Below, in pieces: positions 1 to 5,358 of a DNA stretch of 5,358 nt. Positions within the stretch are counted from its first letter, which is position 1, and every line of letters begins with the position of its first letter. The DNA comes from Bacteroidota bacterium (GTDB lineage Bacteria; Bacteroidota; Bacteroidia; Chitinophagales; Chitinophagaceae): NCBI GenBank assembly GCA_021824855.1, contig JAKAJX010000054.1:1-5358 (forward strand), in the 5' to 3' direction. The position numbers and the translations under genes are program-made. Below the pieces are notes generated by a model. The model had not been told where the DNA came from. It saw only the letters and a program-made list of their open reading frames with translations, and ran no database searches.

Positions 1-669
1 GATAGTAAAGATAAATGCCCTACTGTGGCAGGATTGGCTAAATATGATGGTTGCCCAATTCCGGATACCGATGGGGATGGTATTAATGATGAAAATGATA
101 AATGCCCAACCGTAAAAGGTATTGCCAAATATAATGGTTGCCCAATTCCGGATACTGATAATGATGGCATTAATGATGAAGAAGATAAATGTCCTACTGT
201 AGCTGGTGTAGCACGCTATAATGGTTGCCCAATTCCGGATACCGATAATGATGGTATTAATGATGAAGAAGATAAATGTCCTACTGAAAAAGGTACTGCT
301 GCTAACAGTGGTTGCCCCGAGTTAAAAGACTTAAACTTTAATGCAAAAAATGTTCAATTTTTAACCGGAAGTGCAGACTTAACTAAAGATGCTACTACCG
401 AATTAAATAAACTTGTAGCAATTTTAAAAGAGCACAATTCTTTAAATATTTCAATTGATGGTTATACCGATAATAAGGGAAAAGCCGATAAGAATAAAGA
501 ACTTTCTCAAAAGAGAGCTGCATCAGTAAAAGCATATTTAGTAAAGAATGGAATAGCTGATAATAGATTAACTGCAACAGGTTATGGTCAAGAAAATCCT
601 ATTGCCGATAACCATACCGAAAAAGGTAGAGCCGAAAACAGGAGAGTAGAGTTTAAAGTAAAGCAATAG
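1..669 (+). CDS. OmpA-family outer-membrane protein with TSP3-type repeats, C-terminal part (5' end missing)
   Basis: The reading frame is open from base 1 and ends at TAG 667-669, so 222 residues are visible and the start lies outside the window. A GTG at base 25 is an internal valine codon within the repeats, not a start. Visible residues 1-106 are repeats of 29 residues carrying DTDxDGIND Asp-rich loops (residues 22-30, 51-59, 80-88) and Cys pairs (6/18, 35/47, 64/76, 93/105). They resemble thrombospondin type 3 calcium-binding repeats. Residues about 110-221 form an OmpA C-terminal domain: GYTDNKG at 154-160, LSQKRA at 168-173, GYG at 194-196 and GRAENRRVE at 209-217. Asp157 and Arg172 match the family residues that bind the diaminopimelate of peptidoglycan. 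In this family the missing N-terminus usually holds a signal peptide and often a beta-barrel or other periplasmic domain. The inferred role is linking the outer membrane to the cell wall. The family call is firm; the specific role is unknown. Confidence 0.93.
   Translation, partial: DSKDKCPTVAGLAKYDGCPIPDTDGDGINDENDKCPTVKGIAKYNGCPIPDTDNDGINDEEDKCPTVAGVARYNGCPIPDTDNDGINDEEDKCPTEKGTAANSGCPELKDLNFNAKNVQFLTGSADLTKDATTELNKLVAILKEHNSLNISIDGYTDNKGKADKNKELSQKRAASVKAYLVKNGIADNRLTATGYGQENPIADNHTEKGRAENRRVEFKVKQ
16..318 (+). repeat. 87-bp in-frame tandem repeat encoding 29-residue TSP3-like modules
   Basis: Three full units (16-102, 103-189, 190-276) and a partial, diverged fourth (277-318) follow each other at exactly 87 bp. 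The 20-bp block ggttgcccaattccggatac recurs at 49, 136 and 223. The Asp-rich half of each unit is almost identical at the DNA level, while the short linker between the CPT and GCP motifs varies (AGLAKYD, KGIAKYN, AGVARYN, EKGTAANS). Bases 1-15 encode the tail of another unit, so the array continues to the left of the window. Each unit has one DxDxDG calcium-type loop and two Cys residues 12 positions apart, which could form a disulfide in the periplasm; the disulfide is inferred. Confidence 0.93.
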
Positions 670-694
670 CTGGATACTAATAAAATAAATAATT

Positions 695-722
695 AAAGCC
701 ACACTTTCAACAGTGTGGCTTT
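695..722. terminator. Bidirectional intrinsic terminator between convergent genes
   Basis: An 11-bp perfect stem (695-705 pairing with 712-722, aaagccacact / agtgtggcttt) closes a 6-base loop. On the plus strand the stem runs into TTTT (720-723). On the minus strand it is followed by a T-rich run, the complement of 679-697. It starts 25 bp after the stop of the plus-strand OmpA gene and 26 bp after the stop of the minus-strand cysteine desulfurase gene, so one hairpin probably ends both transcripts. The rest of the 79-bp gap (670-748) shows nothing else. Confidence 0.85.
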
Positions 723-748
723 TGCTTGTAATAATAGAATTAAGTAAA

Positions 749-1876
749 TTAAATAAGTTCTTTTAGTTTAGAAACTACATAATCAATTTCATCTTTCGTG
801 TTATACTTACTAAATGAAAAACGAACTGCAACGCGATTAGGATTATTATTAATTGCTTTTATTACATGGCTACCTACATCAGCTCCACTGGCACAAGCAC
901 TTCCGCCCGAAGCACAAATATGATTGATATCTAAATTAAATAATAGCATTTCACTTTTTTCTGTTTTAGGAAGATCAACATTTAAAATGGTATATAAACT
1001 TCTTCCAAAAACATCTCCATTAAAATTGCAATCGGCAATCTGTTGTTGTAAACTGTTTGCCATATACAGCTTTAAGTTCCTGATATATGCACTATCATTT
1101 TTATAGTTACGTGTTGCTAATTCTAAAGCTTTTGCAAATCCAACAATACCATAAACATTTTCGGTACCGGCACGCATATTTCTTTCTTGAGCTCCGCCGT
1201 TGATAAATGGTTTAATTTTTATATTTTCATTAATGTACAGCATGCCTACGCCTTTTGGTCCGTGAAGTTTATGAGCTGCACCTGTAATAAAATGAACATA
1301 CATATTTTTTAAGTCAATTGGAATATGACCAACAGTTTGTACCGTATCGCAGTGAAAAATAGCATTATGTTTTTTACAAAGCTCACCAATGGAATTAATA
1401 TCTATAATATTACCAATTTCGTTATTGGCATGTAAAAAAGTTACTAAAGTTTTTTTGTTTGATGAAGACAATAAGTTGCTTAAATCGTTTAAATCTATAT
1501 GTCCATTGGGTAATAGTTTTACAAAATTTAAACTAACTGCACCGCTGTTAACAAGCTCATCAATAGTGTGCAATGTAGCATGATGTTCTATGACCGATGT
1601 AATAATATTTGTGCAACCCAAATCTCTTACTGCTGCGGTAATGGCGGTATTACTACTTTCCGTACCACCCGATGTAAAAAATATTTCTGCAGGATGTGCA
1701 TTTAAAATTTTTGCAATAATTTTTCTTGCGTTTTCAATGCCTAATCTGCTTTCTCTGCCATAACTATAAATAGAAGAAGGATTACCAAATTGGTTGGTTA
1801 AATAAGGCATCATAGTCTCTAACACCGTTGGATCGAGTGGAGTTGTAGCAGCATTATCAAAATAAATTCTTTGCAC
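749..1876 (-). CDS. Cysteine desulfurase, NifS/IscS type (PLP-dependent)
   Basis: This complete 375-residue protein is of normal length for the class V aminotransferase-fold cysteine desulfurases. They convert L-cysteine to L-alanine and carry the sulfur as an enzyme persulfide to Fe-S scaffolds, tRNA-thiolation or cofactor enzymes in the cytoplasm. Visible motifs are YFDNAATTP (5-13), TSGGTESSN (68-76, PLP phosphate site), EHHA (97-100, His99 stacking on PLP), HANNEIG (149-155), DTVQ (177-180), AAHKLHGPKG (200-209, PLP Lys203), GGAQERNMRAGTEN (227-240) and SGGSACASG (323-331, persulfide Cys328). Arg352 fits the substrate-carboxylate site. The start is GTG at 1876-1874: the frame upstream reaches TGA with no ATG between, and the next Met (residue 22) lies beyond the DNAATTP motif. 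It sits 28 nt downstream of the mutase gene and is probably co-transcribed with it. No iscU or sufU scaffold gene is visible, so IscS, NifS or a specialised role cannot be separated. All catalytic residues are present. Confidence 0.95.
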   Translation of the reverse strand: MQRIYFDNAATTPLDPTVLETMMPYLTNQFGNPSSIYSYGRESRLGIENARKIIAKILNAHPAEIFFTSGGTESSNTAITAAVRDLGCTNIITSVIEHHATLHTIDELVNSGAVSLNFVKLLPNGHIDLNDLSNLLSSSNKKTLVTFLHANNEIGNIIDINSIGELCKKHNAIFHCDTVQTVGHIPIDLKNMYVHFITGAAHKLHGPKGVGMLYINENIKIKPFINGGAQERNMRAGTENVYGIVGFAKALELATRNYKNDSAYIRNLKLYMANSLQQQIADCNFNGDVFGRSLYTILNVDLPKTEKSEMLLFNLDINHICASGGSACASGADVGSHVIKAINNNPNRVAVRFSFSKYNTKDEIDYVVSKLKELI

Positions 1877-1904
1877 TTTACTTTGTTTTGTGGCAATTCA
1901 TAAA

Positions 1905-3284
1905 TTACATTACTTCTTTAATATCGTTCATTAAACGTTTAGCAATATTATTGGCTGTGGTTTCAAAATTACTTTCTGCATAAATACGAATAATGGGTTC
2001 GGTGTTGCTGGTACGTAAATGAACCCAATCTTTTTCAAATTCAATTTTTAAACCATCTTCTGTGTTAATTGGATTTTTATGATATTTTTTTTCAATTGCC
2101 TGAAATATTTTTTTCACATTGGTTTCTTTATGTAACTCGATTTTATTTTTACTGATGAAATAATCGGGATAAGTATTGCGTAATTGTTTGGCCGATTTTT
2201 TTTCTCTTGCCAAATGTGTTAAAAACAGTGCTATACCTATTAGCGCATCTCTTCCGTAATGTAAGTCGGGAACAATAATTCCGCCATTTCCCTCACCACC
2301 AATTACTGCATTTACTGCTTTCATTTTGGTTACAACATTCACTTCTCCAACAGCCGAAGGAAAATATTCGCCACCATGTTTTATTGTAACATCTTTCAAT
2401 GCCATAGTAGATGACATATTGCTAACAGTATTTCCTTTAGTTATACTTAAAACATAATCTGCCACTGCTACCAATGTGTATTCTTCGCCAAATAAACTTC
2501 CATCTTCACATACAAAACATAAGCGATCTACATCCGGATCAACAGCAATACCCAAACTGGCTTTTTGTTTATTTACTTCATTACACAATTGAGTTAAATG
2601 TTGTGGTAACGGTTCGGGGTTATGTGCAAATTTTCCGTTTATTTCTTCATTTAAAACTATAAAATCTTTTACGCCTAATGCTTTTAATAATGCAGGAACA
2701 GCAATAGCACCTGTACTATTAATAGCATCTATAACAATAGAAAATTTTGCTTTCTTAATATCATTAATATCTACTAATGGATAATTTACAACAGCATCAA
2801 TATGTTGTTGTAAGGCAGTATTGTTGATAGTATAAGTGCCTAATTTTTCAACTGGTGCAAAAAGATATTCATCTTTCGATGCTAATGTTAAAACAGAAGC
2901 ACCATCTTCTGCACTAATAAATTCGCCTTTACCATTTAATAGTTTTAAGGCATTCCATTCTTTTGGGTTATGACTTGCAGTTAATATAATTCCGCCTGCT
3001 GCATTTTCAAAACCAATAGCCATTTCAACAGTGGGTGTTGTACTTAATCCAACATCAATTACATCTAATCCTAAAGCAATTAAGGTGCTAACTACCAACC
3101 GTTGTACCATTTCTCCACTAATTCTTCCATCCCTTCCTATAATTATTTTTTTATTATCCGATTGATGAGAAAGCCATGTGCCAAATGCTGCAGTAAATCT
3201 CACAATATCTACCGGACTTAGTGTTTCACCAACTTTTCCTCCAATTGTACCACGAATGCCCGATATACTTTTTATAAGTGCCAT
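1905..3284 (-). CDS. glmM: Alpha-D-phosphohexomutase, probably phosphoglucosamine mutase
   Basis: This complete 459-residue protein has the four-domain layout and usual length of the phosphoglucomutase/phosphomannomutase superfamily. Visible elements are SISGIRGTIGG at 6-16, GRDGR at 50-54, the catalytic phosphoserine loop TASHNP at 102-107 (Ser104), the metal-binding loop DPDVDR at 249-254, the sugar-recognition loop GEGNGG at 330-335 and the phosphate-binding loop RTSNTEP at 424-430. It is probably GlmM, converting GlcN-6-P to GlcN-1-P for UDP-GlcNAc, the precursor of peptidoglycan and LPS. That assignment rests on recalled similarity to Bacteroidota proteins annotated GlmM and to the archaeal-type GlmM group. 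The metal loop differs from the common bacterial DGDGDR and the sugar loop from GEQSGH or GEMSGH, so phosphomannomutase or phosphoglucomutase activity is possible. The ATG start places the first motif at residue 6, as usual. It is the first gene of a probable two-gene minus-strand operon, with the cysteine desulfurase gene 28 nt downstream. Confidence 0.88.
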   Translation of the reverse strand: MALIKSISGIRGTIGGKVGETLSPVDIVRFTAAFGTWLSHQSDNKKIIIGRDGRISGEMVQRLVVSTLIALGLDVIDVGLSTTPTVEMAIGFENAAGGIILTASHNPKEWNALKLLNGKGEFISAEDGASVLTLASKDEYLFAPVEKLGTYTINNTALQQHIDAVVNYPLVDINDIKKAKFSIVIDAINSTGAIAVPALLKALGVKDFIVLNEEINGKFAHNPEPLPQHLTQLCNEVNKQKASLGIAVDPDVDRLCFVCEDGSLFGEEYTLVAVADYVLSITKGNTVSNMSSTMALKDVTIKHGGEYFPSAVGEVNVVTKMKAVNAVIGGEGNGGIIVPDLHYGRDALIGIALFLTHLAREKKSAKQLRNTYPDYFISKNKIELHKETNVKKIFQAIEKKYHKNPINTEDGLKIEFEKDWVHLRTSNTEPIIRIYAESNFETTANNIAKRLMNDIKEVM

Positions 3285-3303
3285 ATTACATAGTTAAACA
3301 CTG

Positions 3304-3311
3304 CAAACATA
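3304..3311 (-). promoter_or_regulatory. Candidate Bacteroidota -7 promoter element for the mutase operon
   Basis: Read on the minus strand this is TATGTTTG, an exact match to the TAnnTTTG -7 consensus of the Bacteroidota housekeeping sigma factor. It ends 19 bp before the mutase ATG, which would give a very short leader. I do not see a convincing TTTG -33 element at the expected distance upstream, so this is a half-supported promoter. Confidence 0.45.
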
Positions 3312-3382
3312 ATTTAAAATTGCACTTGTTGCTGAATTTAAATTTAATATAACTGTAATAAAACTATTGTAAACTTTAAAAG

Positions 3383-3414
3383 TTGTGAGGTTTCGGATAC
3401 AAATTTTATCTTTA
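3383..3414 (+). promoter_or_regulatory. Weak candidate promoter for the PAP2 gene
   Basis: TTG at 3383-3385 followed 21 bp later by TATCTTTA at 3407-3414 resembles the Bacteroidota -33/-7 arrangement (TTTG, then TAnnTTTG), with a mismatch in the last base of the -7 element. If used, transcription would start almost at the ATG at 3422, leaving virtually no leader. This makes the assignment uncertain. Confidence 0.22.
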
Positions 3415-3421
3415 TTCTTCT

Positions 3422-4042
3422 ATGATAAATTCAATTATTTTATTCGATTTTTTTAACAAAGTTTGGCAGCTTATTAATTTATGGGATACTGCAATTTTTT
3501 TAGAAATTAATAGAATATGGACTAACCCTTTGTTGGATGCGATATTGCCTTTTTGCAGGCATGCAAATACTTGGGCACCATTGTATCTTTTTTTAATTGT
3601 TTTTGTGTTTGTAAATGATAAGCAGAAAGCTTGGGTATGGCTTTTATTTGCTTTGGTTAATGTGGTTATTACCGATCAGGTGAGTAGTCATTTAATAAAA
3701 CTTTTTGTACAACGGCCGAGACCTTGTGCTGATCCGTTTTTGCAATATCAGGTAAGGTTAATGGTAGATCATTGTTCTGGTGGATATAGTTTTACATCTT
3801 CACACGCAACCAATCATTTTGGTTTTGCTACGCTGGCATTTTTTACTTTTCGTGGTATATTAAAAAAATGGAGTTTTATTTGGTTTTTATGGGCTGCTAT
3901 AATTAGTTACTCGCAAGTATATGTTGGCGTGCATTATCCTTTAGATGTAATTTGTGGAGCATTGTTGGGGATAGGTATTGGTTATGGAATGGCAAGTTTA
4001 TTTATCCGTAAATATGGATTGTTACAATTGAATGCCATTTAA
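3422..4042 (+). CDS. PAP2-superfamily membrane phosphatase
   Basis: This complete 206-residue integral membrane protein has the three phosphatase signatures of the PAP2 (type 2 phosphatidic acid phosphatase) family: KX6RP at Lys93-Pro101 (Lys93, Arg100), the SSHA form of the PSGH motif at 126-129 (His128, general acid), and the third motif with nucleophile His171 and Asp175. In the third motif the usual S-R-x5-H reads S164-Q165-x5-H171, so the conserved Arg is Gln. Hydrophobic stretches at about 51-64, 70-84, 133-143, 151-163 and 176-195 fit a multi-pass inner-membrane protein with its active site facing the periplasm. Relatives dephosphorylate undecaprenyl pyrophosphate, phosphatidylglycerol phosphate or lipid A; the substrate here is unknown. 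The gene starts at ATG 3422 with no Shine-Dalgarno sequence, as is common in the phylum. It lies 60 bp before a co-directional ArnT-like glycosyltransferase gene, which suggests a polyprenyl-phosphate or lipid A connection. Confidence 0.9.
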   Translation: MINSIILFDFFNKVWQLINLWDTAIFLEINRIWTNPLLDAILPFCRHANTWAPLYLFLIVFVFVNDKQKAWVWLLFALVNVVITDQVSSHLIKLFVQRPRPCADPFLQYQVRLMVDHCSGGYSFTSSHATNHFGFATLAFFTFRGILKKWSFIWFLWAAIISYSQVYVGVHYPLDVICGALLGIGIGYGMASLFIRKYGLLQLNAI

Positions 4043-4102
4043 AATAATTAAAGGTTTATGTTATATAGTATTTAAATTGATAACTTTTATTTACAGTAAT
4101 AA

Positions 4103-5358
4103 ATGATAAAAAAACATACAGCTTTAGGTATATTATTGCTTTGCGGATTTACCTATCTATTAGGTATGTTCTTTATTCCGCTAATGGATATTGATGCAGC
4201 TCAATACGCATCTATTTCTCGTGAAATGTTAGAAAGAAAAACGTATCTGCAATTTTTTGATTTAGGAACCGATTATTTAGATAAACCACCCATGTTATTT
4301 TGGTTATCGGGGTTAAGTATGGCAATTTTTGGAATACACGATTGGGCATATCGATTACCATCTTTCTTTTTTGCCTGCATTTCTGTTTATAGCACATATA
4401 GGTTAGCAGCACTATTTTATAAAAAAGATATTGCTTTATTAAGTGCTGTTATTTTAGCTTCATCGCAAGCCATGTTTTTAATTACACACGATGTAAGAAC
4501 TGATACTATGTTGATGGGTTGGGTTATTTATAGTATATGGCAATTAACTGAATGGTATAGATTTAAAAAATGGAAAAACTTTTTTTTCGCTTTTATAGGT
4601 ATTGCAGGAGGAATGATGACAAAAGGGCCAATTGCACTAATGGTTCCTGTATTTGCTTTACTGCCTCATTTCATTTTGCGAAGAGAATGGAAACAGTTGT
4701 TTAGATGGGAATATATTATAGGAATTATTGTTATTGCAATATTATTAATTCCCATGAGTATTGGTTTGTATTTGCAATTCGATTTGCATCCCGGTAAATT
4801 AATTAATGGCGAACCTATTCAATCGGGGTTAAAATTTTATTATTGGACACAAAGCTTTGGCCGATATACCGGTGAAAATCATTTTAAAGAAATGAACGAT
4901 TTTACTTTTCTGCTGCAAAATATGTTGTGGAGTTTTTTGCCATGGATTGTTTTTTTTATAATAGGATTATTAATGAATGTGATTGCTATTGTTAGAAATA
5001 GATTTTTGCTTACCGCTAAAGAAGAGTGGATAACCACCGGTGGCTTTATTTTTACTTATATTATTTTAGCAAAAAGTCAAGCTCAATTACCACATTATAT
5101 ATTTGTTGTTTTTCCTTTAGCAGCAATCATTGCGGCTAAATGGCTATATCAACTTGTATTTACAGAAGAATTAAAGTATTGGCGAAAATTTTTATCAATT
5201 TTTCATCTTATAGTGTTTGCCCTGTTATGGATGGTGGTTATAATTTTAATGGCATATAGTTTTAACACCACTTCAAAATTTGTGGTTGTTGTAGCTGTGG
5301 TAGGACTAATTATTTTATTTGTACTTTATTTTAGTGCAATTAAATTATTACCAACAAT
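4103..5358 (+). CDS. GT39/ArnT-like membrane glycosyltransferase, N-terminal part (3' end beyond window)
   Basis: The frame is open from ATG 4103 to the window edge, giving 418 residues and a trailing partial codon. TAA at 4100-4102 lies directly before the ATG in frame, so no earlier start is possible. The protein is very hydrophobic, with a first membrane segment at about 7-28 and many more. Motifs of the PMT_2/ArnT family are visible: DIDAAQYASISREM (29-42, the periplasmic Asp loop, usually DE..YA), YLDKPPMLFWL (58-68), VRTDT (131-135), MTKGPIAL (172-179) and the LPHYIFVVFPLAA stretch (329-341). The family transfers a sugar from a polyprenyl-phosphate donor to lipid A, lipids or proteins on the periplasmic side of the inner membrane. 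The acceptor and sugar cannot be told from sequence. ArnT-like proteins usually have 500 or more residues, so the C-terminal soluble part is probably missing here. It is likely co-transcribed with the PAP2 gene 60 bp upstream. Confidence 0.9.
   Translation, partial: MIKKHTALGILLLCGFTYLLGMFFIPLMDIDAAQYASISREMLERKTYLQFFDLGTDYLDKPPMLFWLSGLSMAIFGIHDWAYRLPSFFFACISVYSTYRLAALFYKKDIALLSAVILASSQAMFLITHDVRTDTMLMGWVIYSIWQLTEWYRFKKWKNFFFAFIGIAGGMMTKGPIALMVPVFALLPHFILRREWKQLFRWEYIIGIIVIAILLIPMSIGLYLQFDLHPGKLINGEPIQSGLKFYYWTQSFGRYTGENHFKEMNDFTFLLQNMLWSFLPWIVFFIIGLLMNVIAIVRNRFLLTAKEEWITTGGFIFTYIILAKSQAQLPHYIFVVFPLAAIIAAKWLYQLVFTEELKYWRKFLSIFHLIVFALLWMVVIILMAYSFNTTSKFVVVVAVVGLIILFVLYFSAIKLLPT

Larger units (their letters stand above)
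3285..3421. other. Divergent intergenic region (mutase operon / PAP2 gene)
   Basis: These 137 AT-rich bases separate divergent genes and must hold the start signals for the leftward operon; the rightward genes probably also start here. The leftward -7 element is listed separately. A short perfect inverted repeat, aactttaaaagtt, lies at 3372-3384, and an AT palindrome, aatttaaatt, at 3335-3344. Both are of a kind expected by chance in such sequence. I see no riboswitch-like structure or small ORF here. Confidence 0.6.

Noticed and set aside
16..318. CRISPR-like array
   Set aside because: The repeats are contiguous, in frame and encode TSP3-type protein modules; there are no unique spacers between short repeats.
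395..577. 60-codon minus-strand open frame inside the OmpA domain
   Set aside because: It lies antisense to a clearly conserved OmpA C-terminal domain, and its translation has no recognisable motif.
924..1106. Plus-strand open frame antisense to the cysteine desulfurase gene
   Set aside because: It overlaps conserved sense coding sequence, including the stretch near the catalytic Cys, and shows no domain or start signal.
1389..1583. Second plus-strand open frame antisense to the cysteine desulfurase gene
   Set aside because: It is a shadow of the HANNEIG region of the real gene and has no independent support.
2474..2662. Plus-strand open frame antisense to the mutase gene
   Set aside because: It overlaps the essential metal-binding loop of the mutase on the other strand, and its translation has no recognisable motif.
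3372..3384. Short inverted repeat as a possible operator in the divergent region
   Set aside because: A 6-bp AT-rich stem around one base is expected by chance in such sequence, and no regulator gene is adjacent.
4043..4102. Possible separate promoter before the glycosyltransferase gene (taactttt at 4081-4088)
   Set aside because: It lacks the final G of TAnnTTTG and has no -33 element at a suitable distance; co-transcription with the PAP2 gene is simpler.
4212..4412. 66-codon minus-strand open frame in the glycosyltransferase gene
   Set aside because: It lies opposite the conserved KPP motif of the GT39 protein and has no features of a real protein.

Overview
The window looks like chromosomal DNA of a member of the Bacteroidota. 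The reasons are the AT-rich sequence, the absence of clear Shine-Dalgarno sequences, a TAnnTTTG-type -7 element upstream of one gene, an OmpA protein with calcium-binding TSP3-type repeats, and protein variants typical of that phylum (a GlmM-like mutase beginning with an SISGIRGT motif, and a PAP2 protein with an SSHA motif). I cannot place it below phylum level.

Layout, left to right. (1) Bases 1-669, plus strand: the 3' end of a gene for an outer-membrane OmpA-family protein. It has 87-bp (29-residue) Asp-rich and Cys-containing repeats followed by a peptidoglycan-binding OmpA C-terminal domain. (2) Bases 695-722: a strong hairpin with T-rich flanks on both sides, which probably ends transcription of both converging units. 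(3) Bases 1876-749, minus strand: a complete NifS/IscS-type cysteine desulfurase with a GTG start, lying 28 nt downstream of (4) bases 3284-1905, minus strand: a complete alpha-D-phosphohexomutase, most likely phosphoglucosamine mutase (GlmM). These two form a probable operon. (5) Bases 3285-3421: a 137-bp divergent intergenic region with a good Bacteroidota -7 element for the minus-strand operon. (6) Bases 3422-4042, plus strand: a PAP2-superfamily membrane phosphatase. (7) Bases 4103-5358, plus strand: the first 418 codons of a GT39/ArnT-like polytopic membrane glycosyltransferase that runs off the right edge.

Most of the genes concern the cell envelope. The OmpA protein anchors the outer membrane to peptidoglycan. 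GlmM makes GlcN-1-P for UDP-GlcNAc, which feeds peptidoglycan and LPS. The PAP2 protein probably removes phosphate from a lipid, such as a polyprenyl pyrophosphate or lipid A. The GT39 enzyme probably transfers a sugar from a polyprenyl-phosphate carrier to a lipid or protein. Cysteine desulfurase, which supplies sulfur for Fe-S clusters and thiolated cofactors or tRNA, is the exception. I see no mobile element, CRISPR array, tRNA, rRNA or defence system, and nothing that amounts to an undescribed system. The points worth a second look are active-site variants in the mutase and the PAP2 protein, and the near-identical tandem repeat in the OmpA gene.
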